64,000 bases of DNA from Anarhynchus alexandrinus (lineage: Eukaryota > Chordata > Aves > Charadriiformes > Charadriidae). The translations under genes and the position numbers were made by a program. This document shows positions 11,526 through 24,100 of the stretch, piece by piece. The stretch covers positions 1,359,802-1,423,801 of the forward strand of contig VUYV01000216.1 of the NCBI GenBank assembly GCA_008711295.1. Direction: 5' to 3'. The notes beneath the pieces were generated by a model. It was not told the DNA's origin and searched no databases. It saw only the letters and a list, made by a program, of their open reading frames with translations. The stretch's first letter is position 1; the number at the start of each line of letters is the position of its first letter.

Positions 11526-11530
11526 AGACT
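11526..11530. repeat. Right target-site duplication AGACT
   Basis: Perfect copy of 10873-10877. This fixes the 3' boundary of the LTR at 11525. Confidence 0.85.
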
Positions 11531-13346
11531 GTAGTCTGCTGTTGAAGTTACAGTCAAAGACAGATCAGCACTGGCTTTGTCTCATAAGAGAGATTTTTAT
11601 AGCTCCCTTGGAGCCAACTCCATTATATATAATTCATATTTGCACTAAAATTCATAGCCCTTGGAAGAGTTTGGATTCACTCGCTGTCCTAAGCATTTGG
11701 ATCTAACTTGGAATAGCTGAAAGAGGATGTGTTGGCACTCACTTTGGTGCTGCAAATGAAAATACAAGAGAAAAGCCACCTTTTCCTCTTTTTCCTTTCT
11801 TTCTGAAAGTATTCTCTAACCTCACAGTACAATGTACATCTTACTTGAATATTATCATAGATAACTGAAACTTGAAAAATGTTGGCAAATTCTGCTCAGG
11901 TTATACATAAATCTTCAGAGAATTTAGAAAAAAAATCCATAGAAGTAACTTGTTGATTCATTTTGTCTGTCAGTTACAGAAAGCAGTGAAGAGAGAGGAA
12001 ACCAGTAGAATCTTTGGAATGCCAAATCACATTTACTGGGTTATTTATAAATAATGTAGCATGCTCAATAAAACAATTCTGGCATAGCAATATCATGACC
12101 AAAAAAAAAAAAAAAACCAAAAAGAAAAGATCTCATTTCAACCAAGAGACCAAGGTGATCCAAAGTACTGTTACCCAAGGTTGATAACAGTTAAATTCTG
12201 CCTGCCAGAAAAAATTAGCAGCAAAAAGTGCTCTCTGACAGATCTTGCAAGCCCAAAATAGAATATTTCAGGAATGTGATTACATCTTTTTTTCGGTCCA
12301 CTTATATTATGAAAAAGACAAATGCAATCTGATAAATAACTGGTTGAAATCTTGCCCAAAACAAGATCTACTTGGATGAGAAATTTTTCTGCATGTATAA
12401 TAGGGACTGAATAAGTTACGTGTCTCAAGTGATCTGTCGGTGTATCTGTATGAGCAAATGCACAACCTTCTGGTTTGAGTTAGGACTACACAAACACCAT
12501 AAGTCCAGAATCTTTTGAATTTAAATGCTACAGTTTAAAGCATAGCTTTGGAAGTCAAAGCTGTATTATTTTACCTCAGGGGCTGTTGCTGCATTGGCTC
12601 TCTTTATCTGATCAGAAACAGAAAAGCTTCAGATATATAAAAAAGCTTTCAGCCTGTTCTAGGAGGATTTCTAACCCAATTTTGTAGCTCTAACATGTCA
12701 GAAGATTATACTCAACTCTGCATGGCAGATGAGAGGTAACCTGTAGTCCATTTAAGTCCTCAAATGACTGGGGGTGGAGAGGGATGTCTTGGTAACACAA
12801 AAGTACATATTTTCTAGTTTCTGGAGGTATTTGAAAGGCATATTTGGTGATCAGAAAAAGGCCCCTAAACCTAATTTATTATTAGATAATCTTCTAAACA
12901 CTTAAGTGCTTACCTGAAAACCAAATTGTCATAATATCCATTACTAGCTATTTCTTTTCTTTTTGTGAAGGATTTAGGCTTCTGATAGCATCAGACACTA
13001 ATGGAGTCTAAAATAATATGAACATTTTAAAACTTACATGTTTAACTCCACACTACAAGGCTGCGCTGCTTTAATTATGAGTTTTCAAATAAATTGGTGC
13101 AAAACCAGCACATACACCATGCATAGAAAAGCAATTTAAATTAGTTGCTACCTACCCTCTATTATGTGCACCTATAATAAAAAAAGTTAACAGGTGTAAT
13201 GGTAAAAGAAAAATCATGGTGCTAGCACATAAATAGCACTGTCAGAAGTGTGAGATATACTGATTTACCACAACTCTTTGGGCCCAGCCATCCAGCCAGT
13301 AGCAGCTCCCCAACACTGCTACTTTTGTCTGTGTTTCTGCTTATAG
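11531..13346. other. Unique sequence with a poly(A) run
   Basis: No gene recognised. The one item of note is the AATAAA followed by a 16-A run described separately. Confidence 0.5.
12067..12116 (+). other. AATAAA plus poly(A) run, possible retrocopy 3' end
   Basis: AATAAA at 12067-12072 is followed 28 bp later by 16 consecutive A (12101-12116). This spacing is what the 3' end of a reverse-transcribed mRNA looks like. The few hundred bases upstream show no coding frame I recognise, and no target duplication is obvious. Chance pairing of a common hexamer with an A run remains likely. Confidence 0.25.
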
Positions 13347-13598
13347 GATGATCTCTCCTCTAGGACTGTACAATCTGCAGTGCCTCTCCTGGCCTGTAGC
13401 TTCCTGGCTCAGTGTTGCCCTTCTCCTCTGGTCTTTGGACATCCCATGTAAAAATACTGTGAGGAGCATGATAGAACACCTTCAACATCTCTCTCACTCG
13501 TTACATCTGCACCTCTTGGGAGTCTCTCACCAAATAGAGCTCCAATTTCCAAATGTCTCCAAAACCAAGAAATGCAGCCTGCCTTTGACTTTAACCAG
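13347..13598 (+). other. Possible cryptic exon (open frame between splice-like sites)
   Basis: The interval is preceded by a pyrimidine-rich tract ending TTTCTGCTTATAG (acceptor AG at 13345-13346) and followed by CCAG|GTGAGTAA (donor GT at 13599-13600), a near-consensus 5' splice site. Its length is 252 bp, and the frame starting at ATG 13348 stays open across the whole interval. The translation (start MISPLGLYNL) is Leu/Ser/His-rich and resembles no family I know. It may be an exon of a noncoding or lineage-specific transcript, or chance. No neighbouring exon with matching phase was found. Confidence 0.22.
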
Positions 13599-13710
13599 GT
13601 GAGTAAAATAGAAACAAGGCACCCACAGTGCTACAAAAGAGTTTGGACCTTTTCAAATAATTCCTTGCAAATAATTTTTAAATTAAATAATTAATAAATA
13701 TTTAATGGCA

Positions 13711-13741
13711 CCTTTTTTTTTTCTTTTTTTTCTTTTTTTTT
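13711..13741. repeat. T-rich polypyrimidine tract
   Basis: An uninterrupted pyrimidine run (T with three C) directly followed by AG, so it resembles a 3' splice site, but no open exon follows. Confidence 0.85.
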
Positions 13742-14031
13742 AGAATTTAACAGGAAAGTAATAGAAATTATAATGGTCTACCTAGAAGCAGGAATGTGTT
13801 AATTTTCTTAGCAGGTATATCCTGCTAATGGAATATATTCACAGGATTACCATATCAGCATGTTAATACCATTTGCAGAATTCAGTAAGAGTTAATGAGA
13901 ACAATAATTATTTGAGAGCGAATGTTGCTTTGGGCTTTATTATTCCTTTCTTATAATTTTGAGCTTCTTTGTTTTGGACTCTGTAGAATGGTAAACTGAC
14001 TGCATCACCAAGTAATTGAATTTCTCTTATT

Positions 14032-14045
14032 ACACACACACACAC
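14032..14045. repeat. Short (CA)n microsatellite
   Basis: About seven tandem AC units. Confidence 0.8.
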
Positions 14046-17000
14046 TATAAACAGCATGCCATGCAGCCAGGACTTATAGAATGCTTTTCTCCTCCTCGCT
14101 GGATCATTCAAACCCTTTTTGCGGGAATGAGTCAGATCCTTATTACAAGTACACTATTGAAACTCAGTGCAAGGTTCACAAATATTGGTATATATTCTTC
14201 ATTTTCAGGGGGGTTCTCTAACCAAGATAATTTGCCCCATCAACTGTATATTCAAGCAGACTGAAGGCTTGTAGCAGTCTTGAATTAATTACTAAAAATA
14301 ATCACATTAAGGCTTGAACATAATACTAAACTGGTACAGCATTAACATTTTGGTCATTAAACCTTTTTAATTAAATTTAATCGAGCTCTTACATTATTAT
14401 GGCTACAGTAAACTAACTAACCACATTGTCTTGTCCATCTTCCCCAACCCCCACCAGTCAGATTTCATCAGACAGACTGATTCAAAAAGTGGTTCAAAAA
14501 GCACCTCATATCACAGCTGAGCTTCATGAAATTAGAAAATGAGGTCTTTGCAATCAAAGAAGGAAAATATATTAGGTCAATTTCCCTAACCTCTCAAATC
14601 CCCTGTGATTGCTAAATCATATCTTCCATTACACGTTTTTTTGCAACTAACACGGAATTATTTGTGTTTAGGACACTCACATTCCTAGTGGCAAACAAAT
14701 AATTTAATATTAAATCATAGGAAACAGTAAAGAAACTACCACTTAAATACTTGTTGGACAAGTGTATAAAACATAACTCAGCTGCTTTTTCAAAAAGAGT
14801 TTCCCTCCTGTGTATTTGAAATGTGCCTAATTTTATCTTTTGGAAATTCTGCAACACACTCAGTTAGAAATTTCATTCTCTTTCAGAAATGCTACTGTAT
14901 TAAAAGTGCAAAAGTCAGTCCTTTCTGAAATACAATTTTATTATGTAGTATCACTATATCAGTATTCACTTTTGCCAACACTGTATACATTCCCTAAGGA
15001 AACTACATTTAAAGTCAGAGAACTTACATATCATAGTGCTGAGTTATGACTCTCAATTTTAGTGGCGTTTCCACTGATTTAAGTAGACAAGGAAAACTCT
15101 GTATGTTAGTAGCTCCACCTCTACCCTGATAGAAAGACAACCCAGGCTTCATTTCCTTCCTGGGTTAATTCTTCACACAAAAATTATTATTTACTACCAC
15201 TAGAAATGCAGTCTTTCCAACCAGGAGCTAAGCAGGGATGTTGCCAGCAGAAGCATCCATGTGCTTTTCCACAAAAAAAAAAAACAACCTGCTTGACAGG
15301 GAATTGTCAGATCAACTAAATTTAAGTGTCTGCTTTCCACATTTTTCCATCAAAACAATATCTGGGAAATAAAAATATTTTGATTCAGACATGTCACTGG
15401 AGTGTTTCACAGCAGTTAGAGACAAATTGCCCCATACCTTCATTCTTCAGTAGGTGCTGGATGCTTTAAGGAAAGACTATGATGCTTTCCGTAACATCTA
15501 AATTGGCTGAGGGCATGAACAACACAGATTAATGGAGGCATGAGACACTGAAATCAGAATGCTCTGCGATATCGAGACAGCAATCCCAAATACAAATACT
15601 AAAGATTAAATACCAAAAAAGGAGGGTTTGATTTTTTACCAGAAGTTCAGACTTTTCCAAGGAGAGAAAAGCCCAATTTCCAAATAGTTCAAATCATCGA
15701 GATTTACAATGCTTAGAATGGATCCTGGAAGATGTCGGTACAACAAGCTACACTAGAATTTTCACCTTGCCCAAGTGTTTTAAGGATCTCTGGAGATGTC
15801 TCCCAAAGGCTTTGTACTAAGATGCTCATTCAAACCTCAGATATTTTGTTGTGGTTCATTTGAAGCTCATAAATAGCATACCTTCTGCTACATCCAACTT
15901 CACTGAACCACTTCCAATGTTCTTAAAGAAGCTTAAGATTTAGAGTAAAAATTTTCCAAGAGCAAATTCTTTGTATAAAATAAAGATCTGGCTACCATAT
16001 CTATCAAAACCTTAATATTTTCTGTCCATTTCAAGATATTATGTAATATCAGACCCTAAATAGTAAGGGATATTTAGCAATTAAGAAAGATTTAAAGCTG
16101 GGGAAAAGATAAATAATAATAATTTTTAAAAAAGTTTTGCACAGCTTGACTCTCCCATTTACACTGGAAGAGTTACCATAACATTTTGTTGGCTGCTAAG
16201 TATCATTGTCAAAATGTCAGAGGTGTGGATTGAAAGGCTGTCACCCCAATGAAAATAACATGATTGAAAGCCTTGTCATTCTAGTTAAAGACAGACAATA
16301 ATTTTTGCAATCAGTAAATCAAATTTATTCAGAAAAGGGACAAAGGCTTTTGTTGCAAATATACTGCACCCCTATAAAAACACAGAACCGATAATAGTCA
16401 ACAACTAATTCAAACATTTCAATTACCTGTAGAAAACTGCTTATTTTGCCAGAGTTCATTTTATGGAAGACAAGGACCATCACAAAACAATCTAGAATCT
16501 CTATATACATGCCATTAGATTTAATGAGGCTCACTAATTCCTCTCATAACAGTAGCAACAAACTTGCATTATGAGTGAAAAGTCTTGGTTTCAAACTGCT
16601 AAATATCCTGTGCTACTGCACAAGCAGGTGTGCCTTTTCCCAACTGAAATCAGCTCTTACATTAGATATTTATGTGACTGACTCCTATCCACTCTACCTT
16701 TCTTTTTAGGATACCAGTATGACTAAGATGGGAAAAAACAATGGAGAATCTCAGAAATGCTACTTGAAATCAATTTATATAGTGAACCAAAATGTCACCC
16801 TCATAAATATTTATAAGAGAGGATTTCACATTATACGTTCAGCATTGAATGGTGCGTGTTATTCTTATTAATGTTTCATAAACATTTGTACAAAAAACCA
16901 ATATGCTTTACTTTCCTTCTAAGTATTAAGTAGAATTATAGCAGCATCTGCTTCCAACAGTTGAGTGCACAAGCTATTCATGCCCTGTCGTAAATTCCAT

Positions 17001-18106
17001 GATGCATTAAGATGCCATTAAGTGTACCTTCTGTGGTTGTCTCCTCATTTACATACCTTGTAAATCATCAGGTAAAAATCAAGTGGACTGGGGAGTAATC
17101 TCCTGCACTCTTCCCTTCTGCCACAGAATCCCGTGCCATCCACATCTTCTTCCATCAGGATCATCACCATCAAAACATGAAGTCAGTGATGAGAAACTTA
17201 ATTGCTAAAGGCAATTTGATTTTTTTTAACAAGTCCATTTTCTTAAAGAAACAAAATTTTAAAGCCAAGAGATATAGGCAAGCCACAAGCACAGTGGTAT
17301 GCCCTTTTTTCCTCAAGGATCCTCATTTGGAACTCTTACTTCTCTTAAACTAATAAAAACAGTAACTAGAGGAATGAAAATGAGTTAAAACAAAAGCCTC
17401 TTTCTCTTTTTGGGATTTCCCCCCACCCTCTATGAGACTATGGTAAAGTCTCTTTACCATACTTTCCATACTGCCTCTGTACCTAAGAAAAAAAGCGATG
17501 GAGGTTATCTCAGCTTTTGCAGAACTAGAACATACCTGGAGGAACATGTCTTTTTTTCTTGATTTCAGTAATGTTCTCTTACTGTTTCATTCCCTCTAAC
17601 TACTGATTTAGTTCCTTCAATCCAACTTTTAAGGAGATAGCTGGAAAAAGTTTCCTTTTGTGAAAACATCCAGGCAGTTTCCTGCATTGGCTGGCAGGAC
17701 AGTTTTGCCAGTGTTGCAGCTGTAACTCCGCTGTCTGCAGACGATATCCCTCACCAGCCTGGTAATTCAGCCTCTAATGGTCAGGAGCTTGGAAACAGGC
17801 ACCTGCACCTGGGTACCAGAGCTGGCAGAGCAATGTGCTGCTGGCAGAAAATCCTGTTGGTTTGATTGTTTCCCCTCCAACAGTCAAACGTTTCAGGCCC
17901 CGTAAATTAGTCAGATCAGCTTCCTCTTAACTTAACGATTACTTCCATGCATTTCTCATGAGCTTTGCTCTTTCTATGAAGCCAGATAAAAATGTATACC
18001 CTATAGGAACATTGCCCAATATCTTTATTGTGTTGCAGTGTCCTTGAAAGGGAACAAGCCCAGTGAACTGCAAGGCCTGAAGTCAGCAACAAAGGAAGGC
18101 TGGAGA

Positions 18107-18128
18107 GGAGGGAGGGAGGGAGGGAGGG
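18107..18128 (+). repeat. (GGGA)n run with G-quadruplex potential
   Basis: Five GGG runs, at 18110-18112, 18114-18116, 18118-18120, 18122-18124 and 18126-18128, are separated by single A residues. This satisfies the standard intramolecular G-quadruplex pattern with one-base loops, a very stable class. Confidence 0.8.
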
Positions 18129-21100
18129 CAGGAGAGAGGATGATAAGCAAAACTGAGTACACATATGCATCCAAGGTGAACTGCAAGACTGCCAGAGGTA
18201 ACTCATTTATTTCATTTTGAATCTGTCGACTTCCACTGGAAAAATATTTTTTAAACTTAAGAAAATTAAATAACCTTTTATTTTAGGGTCAGACTTTCAC
18301 CTAGCACACACAACTCCCTTGCTATGAGAATACAGCCCATGGGAGTTCTTAGCATCCTTTCCAAAAGCAAGAGCTTCTTAAAACGGTCAGATCACAATTT
18401 TCCCCTCAGAAGGAGAAGAAATAAAGGGAGAAGGAAGTTAATAAATAATATGAAGTTTCTTACATTTAGTGACAAACGTTATGAAAAACCCCACAGCCCT
18501 TTGTAACTGATGCTTTCTCCTTGCCTGTCATCTGTGTTTATACCGTACCTATCAGTCTTTGCAACCCTCAGTCCTTGAACTCTTTCTGAAAGGAAGAGAG
18601 AAGCATCTAACATGCTTTAATATCAAACACTGAGACTCTTTCTTTAGCCTTTCAAGAAATAGTGGGGGAGGAGGACTGGAAATCTGAAGATCAGAGGAAA
18701 CAGATGCTGAATCGGGGGTGGTAGGTCTGCTATAAAATTGTGGGTACAGAGAAAAGCACCCACAGGTGAAATGGGGACAGCTTTGCAAACTGAGGCCACC
18801 CATGTCAAACAGAGGAGGAGAGCCCGTTTCAAGCCATCTCTTCAAACGGGAGGAGGTCAGGTCTGAGCAGATCAGGCACCATAAAGAGCCCAGGTAGACA
18901 ATGGAAAACCCACTTTTACAGATATGTCCTGGCATATCAATCATTTAGAGATGGCTATAATTATTCAGCACAATTAATAAGAATATTAACTTGAAAGACA
19001 GATGAAGCTTTGTCAGCCTTACAGGAGAACAATGTGAGTACAGGTAGTGGTGACAACCCAATGAGTTTGGGTGCCAGCACAGTTGCAGCAATAGCAACTG
19101 CTATTCCCTCTGAACTGCCACATAGTTCAGGGTGGACAAGCCAGATGGAGAAGCTTGTTGTCCCACAGGTTATGTTGGGTCACCGTCTCCATGAGGGCAA
19201 ACCCTGTTTTGGCCAGTTGGCTCTCTGTGCCGCTGCTAACCCTCATCCCACATTTACTTATCATGTAGAATCAGAGACTGACTTTGTGCTGCATTCTCAT
19301 TTGGGAAAAGCTGTTGTCATTATAAATACTTAAACCCTTTTCACATCATCTTATTCTATTTTTACCAACCTCTCTAAACAGTTTACAGATCAGCCAGCAC
19401 TGCCCAAAGCTTTCCTGCTACTTTTTCAGTGATTGCCACTACTGCAATGTTTTATTTTCTCATTTAGGAAAATGGTGACCCCCTTGCTTTTTAACTCTGA
19501 AACCAGTGGGAGAAACTCTTCATGATGCTGACTAAAAGCGGAGCACTGAAGGCGCTGAAAAGTTAGAGCATACATTTGCTGTTTAGAGACTGTGTGGTCA
19601 CTTCAGCCTCTCCTGTCATTACAGGATCTCCATGTACTTAGTGTTACAGTCTCTTACTGCAGCCTTACAGCTCAGAATATTTACAAATACATTTGAATAC
19701 TAATCTAAATTCAGAGTGCTACTCTATCTCCATTGAGAAAGTTTTAAGTTTTACTTACGAAACAATTCTCCCTTTCTAATCTACAAACACCTCTATATAT
19801 TCTTATATAAGTAAATTAACAACGATCCCTGTGTCACTCAGACGAGGTATTTTTAGTCCTAACTGCAAAAGCCAGATCCTGCAATTGCTTACATCTGTGC
19901 AGAATTCAGTCCAATCCAGTCAAAGGCTACAAAGACAGAGCAATCTGCGCATGTGGCTTTGTTTCCAGCGAACTGATCCCAGAAATTACCACATTATATT
20001 TCTGACTCTCTAAGAAAGCCACCGATTGGTACAAATAATTAAAAAATCTGTCTAAGAAAAATGCTTGCGTCATCTTTTCTTTCTACCTATATTTCACCCA
20101 GCACAGTCTGACTGTGGTCCATGACTCATGCACCCGTGCGCTGCCATTGTCTAAATAAGTTACGATGCCTTTAAGCAGTTGGAAAACATAACTGAATGCA
20201 GAAGCACAGCCTAATGCTGAACATGTAAAATCTATTATTTTTTGTTACCATAAATGCAAATATATATGCATATACATATCTACAAATTTACATCTATATA
20301 TCTCTTGGTCTTCCCAACTTCAGAGATTTTTTGTTACTGCCTACATGGGTAATTAAGGATATAATTGTTACTTACTTCTGTTTTTTTTTCCTACAAGAAC
20401 ACTACTACATGTTTTGTGACAAGCATACTGTGTACAGTAAGAGAAAAGAAAAAATTGCTATGATTTTTTTTTCCCTAGACAAGTAAGCTGAAAAGATTTA
20501 CTCAAAGGAAGACTGAAAAAACTAGTACAAATTTGAAACCAAAACAAAACCTTTTAACTAAACCAAAATTTAATTTCACTCATATTTTTCTCTGGAGGAT
20601 TTTGAGGAAACAAAACATTTCCATTGCTTTTTTATTTTTTCTCCCCCTACGCCCTTTCTGTTTTACATTCAAATGGGAGAGGGAAAAAACTCCTAGAACA
20701 AGAGACATTTTGTGTACTTTTAAAGTTATACTCTTGAGGGAAATGAAACTTTTTCATGAACATTTCCACCTCTTCAAAATGAAAAATGTTTTGTCAAGGA
20801 AAAAAAAAAAGCAGACAAGTGTTATAAAAGGTGCTTTAAGCATATCTCAGTCATATTTATGACTCTGAAATGTGTGCTATCTCTGTACTCCCTGCTCTGT
20901 TACATTATTCAGCTGCCAACTGTCCCGCATTTCATATCCTTTACAGGCATTTAACATAAAGTACACTTCATTCTGGCATTGAATCTTACTTTTTTCCTTC
21001 AGATTCCCATATCATCTCTATTTCTTCCCTATTCATCTAGGTATTTGACTGATGTAAGTTACTATAACACTTAGGAGTGGAACTCTATATATCTACTACT

Positions 21101-24100
21101 TTACTTTGCCCATCATTGTATTCACTGAATACCACGGTTTTGCTAGACATTTTCCATGGACAGTCCCTACTAGACATTATGTAAAATCAGTAGATATTCC
21201 AAACAACACTTCTCTTCAGTTGTTTAATTTTTTAATTTTTTTTTTAAATTTGGGTTCCTTTCTTTCCCTCTATTGCTTCCAAGCCTCTTCGTACCATTTC
21301 CATCTCTCTCCTTCATGGCACTCACAGTCCTTGTGCCAACATGTCTTGACAGGATGGACACATGAACCCTGGGATGTGCCATCCACTTTGACAGGTCGCC
21401 AAAGCCAAGTTGGTTGCGTTCAAGAAACCTATCTTGGTCTCTCTCAACATCCTAGAATAACTTCCTGTTCCTCTGTCCTTTCTTTTTATAACACTGAAAT
21501 CAGAAATAATCCTTGTTACAGAATATGCAGAAATACTCCTACCATAAGTTAAACTACATGGAAGCTGTCTTAGGTTTGACTACACAAATACTGTTCTCTA
21601 TATCAGATTTGCTTTGTTTATGGCATAAACACAGAGGGTCAAATCTGTCATTTTAATGTGGAAAGCCATTTTGCACAGCATACAGACACACAAACACTCA
21701 TGGTATGAAATAAATGTTGTAGCCATATGCAGCTTTACTCTCAAAGCAAAAACATCTCCCAAAAGATTACATTCCCAAGTAGTGCGCTGTTGTGATCTGA
21801 AATAAAACAGTGTACATATTGTATAATACAAGCGTGATAGTGTTCACTTCAGAAGTAACTAGCATTAGAATAATAATAATTTGCAAAGTGCTGGCTGCCA
21901 TTCAAAACTCTCCTGAAACCTCTCAAACTGCTTGATTGAATAAACTAACAAACAGCTCCTTTCTTCCCTCTGCTTCCCTCTCTCTGCCAAAAAAAAAAGA
22001 AAAACCAACAGACAAACACGGTATGGCTTGTGCCTGCATTTCTAATTGATGTCATTCTGACATAGCCATTTGAATTTTACCAAGTCCAGAGCCTGTTTCA
22101 GGAAATCTGAATTATATTTTAAAGAAATACCACTTATTATGTTATGGTTTGTGCTAAACTCTCCCCTTACTGGAACCCAGGCTGAACATTAATACCAGAT
22201 TCTTACTGTAGTCTGTATACAAGTAATGTGATTTATGATTCCTGCAGAAATTTAAAGTGGATAAAAGCTTGTTTTAAGTTATAATTTTCATTGATTTCAA
22301 ACACAATTCTTGAACCTGAAGACTATGTGAACTGCCTTTCTCCACCTGCTCCAAAATCTTTTAGGAAAATTCTTTTGTTAAACCCTATACTACTGCCCTT
22401 TTAGTTAGATGTACTAAAAGCAAAGTTCGTACTTCACTTGATTAGCGCACAAACCTTGGGTTCACAGCTACTGAGACAGAGAGCAACCACAGCATAGTCT
22501 CAAATCTATGAGGAAAATGCCTTTCACTATATACAGTTCTAAATACTGTATGCAGAAAAAATGGGAGAGATGAAAAACACCTACAAAATGTTCTGGGAAA
22601 GAATGCATCTGCTACTTGTTGAATTTTCAAAAAACATGTGTTTCTATTTTCCAAATTATATATCTAACATAGATCTGGTTTCCACTTCCTGCCAGCAAAT
22701 GTTTTATTTATTTATTTATTTTAAATTGAGAGACAGCATGTGGGAGAGAGAATGACATTTTACTGAAGCACCAAGATTCTGAAACTCTAATTAAATTTAG
22801 ATCACCTCTGTTATTTTCAGCCCTAACTGCCCAGATAACGTAGAAAATTCTACATTGCTTCAGTCAAATGGTTTCAAAACACCTATTGAGGATAACTTAT
22901 CTGGGTTAAGATCCTGCTTTTTAATCAATGTTTTGTCAACTTACAGCTACATACAACTATTTACCAGAATATTGAGGTGTGCAATTTTAATAGGTACAAC
23001 AGTGACAGTTTGATCCGTTCCACCCAAATTCCTGTAAACACTCACGTCTAGAACTGTGATCCAACAAACACTGCCCAGCTGCCACCTGCTGTGAGTGACA
23101 ATGGAGCCCATAAGATGTCCCTAGCAATACGCCAACAATCTTGCTCCCCTCTATGCCCCACACAGCTTCAACAGGTTCAGAGGCTTTAAAGTGGACTTAA
23201 AAGATTTGGTCTTTTCTTCACAGACTTTTTCAAAATTTTATCTGTTATTGGCTTTTGTAATAACAAACCAGAATTAGTCCAGGGTTAAGGAAAGAAAATT
23301 TTGATGACCTAGGGCTTATACTAGTTTTTTTTCGTTTCCAGACATTCAGAGTTTTCCCAATTAAATGCTGGCTTTAATCATGCCATCCATTCTCAGTTGG
23401 CAGACACTAGTAATTTATCAAGATATTTCAATAGATGATGTATTCTGCAGGATATCATAGTCATCTACATATTTAAATGGCACAACTTGCAGACATTTGT
23501 ATTAAATTCATATTAAAATCATTAATTTAATAAAAATAAATCCCTATTTTTAAAATGCGCTGCTCCCTTTCCCCTCTTTATCAACCTAAGTTAGAATCTA
23601 ATGACGTCATATTCTTCCCTGTTTCAATTTGGAGGAATTTAAAAAGATAACCAAAAAAATCTCCACCCACATGCTAGAAATGGACTGAAATTTAGTATTT
23701 TCCAACATTTGCTGAAAGTCTAGCAAAAGGCCACATGGGTTAGAAAGAAAAAAGCTAATCAAGCCAGTCACAGTAAGAGTTTGTGAGAAATTATATAGGC
23801 TATTCCCTATTGCCATCACAACAGAATGTTTCCTAAACTGGGTATTCAGACACAGCAATTAAGAATGTAATAGTACTTCCCAAGGAAAATAGAAATACCG
23901 CATTCTTACAGCATCTTTCACTCCAGAGTCCTGAGCCCCAATTTATTCACATTCTGGTTGAAATTTGTAACAGCTCTGGAGATGGATTTCATTAACGTGA
24001 TCTTCATTGCTTCACTTCTCTTTCTAAGTCCTTCCTGCTCTTTAGCTCTGAAGAGAGCCAGTGCTTGTTAATGGTAGAGCAGCCATATGGCAGATCAATA

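Larger units (their letters stand above)
13600..18104. other. Unique AT-rich sequence, no gene seen
   Basis: Contains an AT-only stretch near 13666-13704, a polypyrimidine tract at 13711-13741 and a short (CA)n at 14032-14045. A moderately GC-rich patch around 17690-17860 has no frame or family I can name. Confidence 0.5.

Noticed and set aside
19010..19333. 107-codon plus-strand frame with an internal GTGAGT
   Set aside because: The translation has an ordinary look, but the donor-like site lies near its beginning and no exon boundaries agree.
21106..21552. 148-codon plus-strand frame
   Set aside because: Phe/Ser/Thr-rich translation with no motif, no splice framing and no partner exon; expected by chance in 64 kb.
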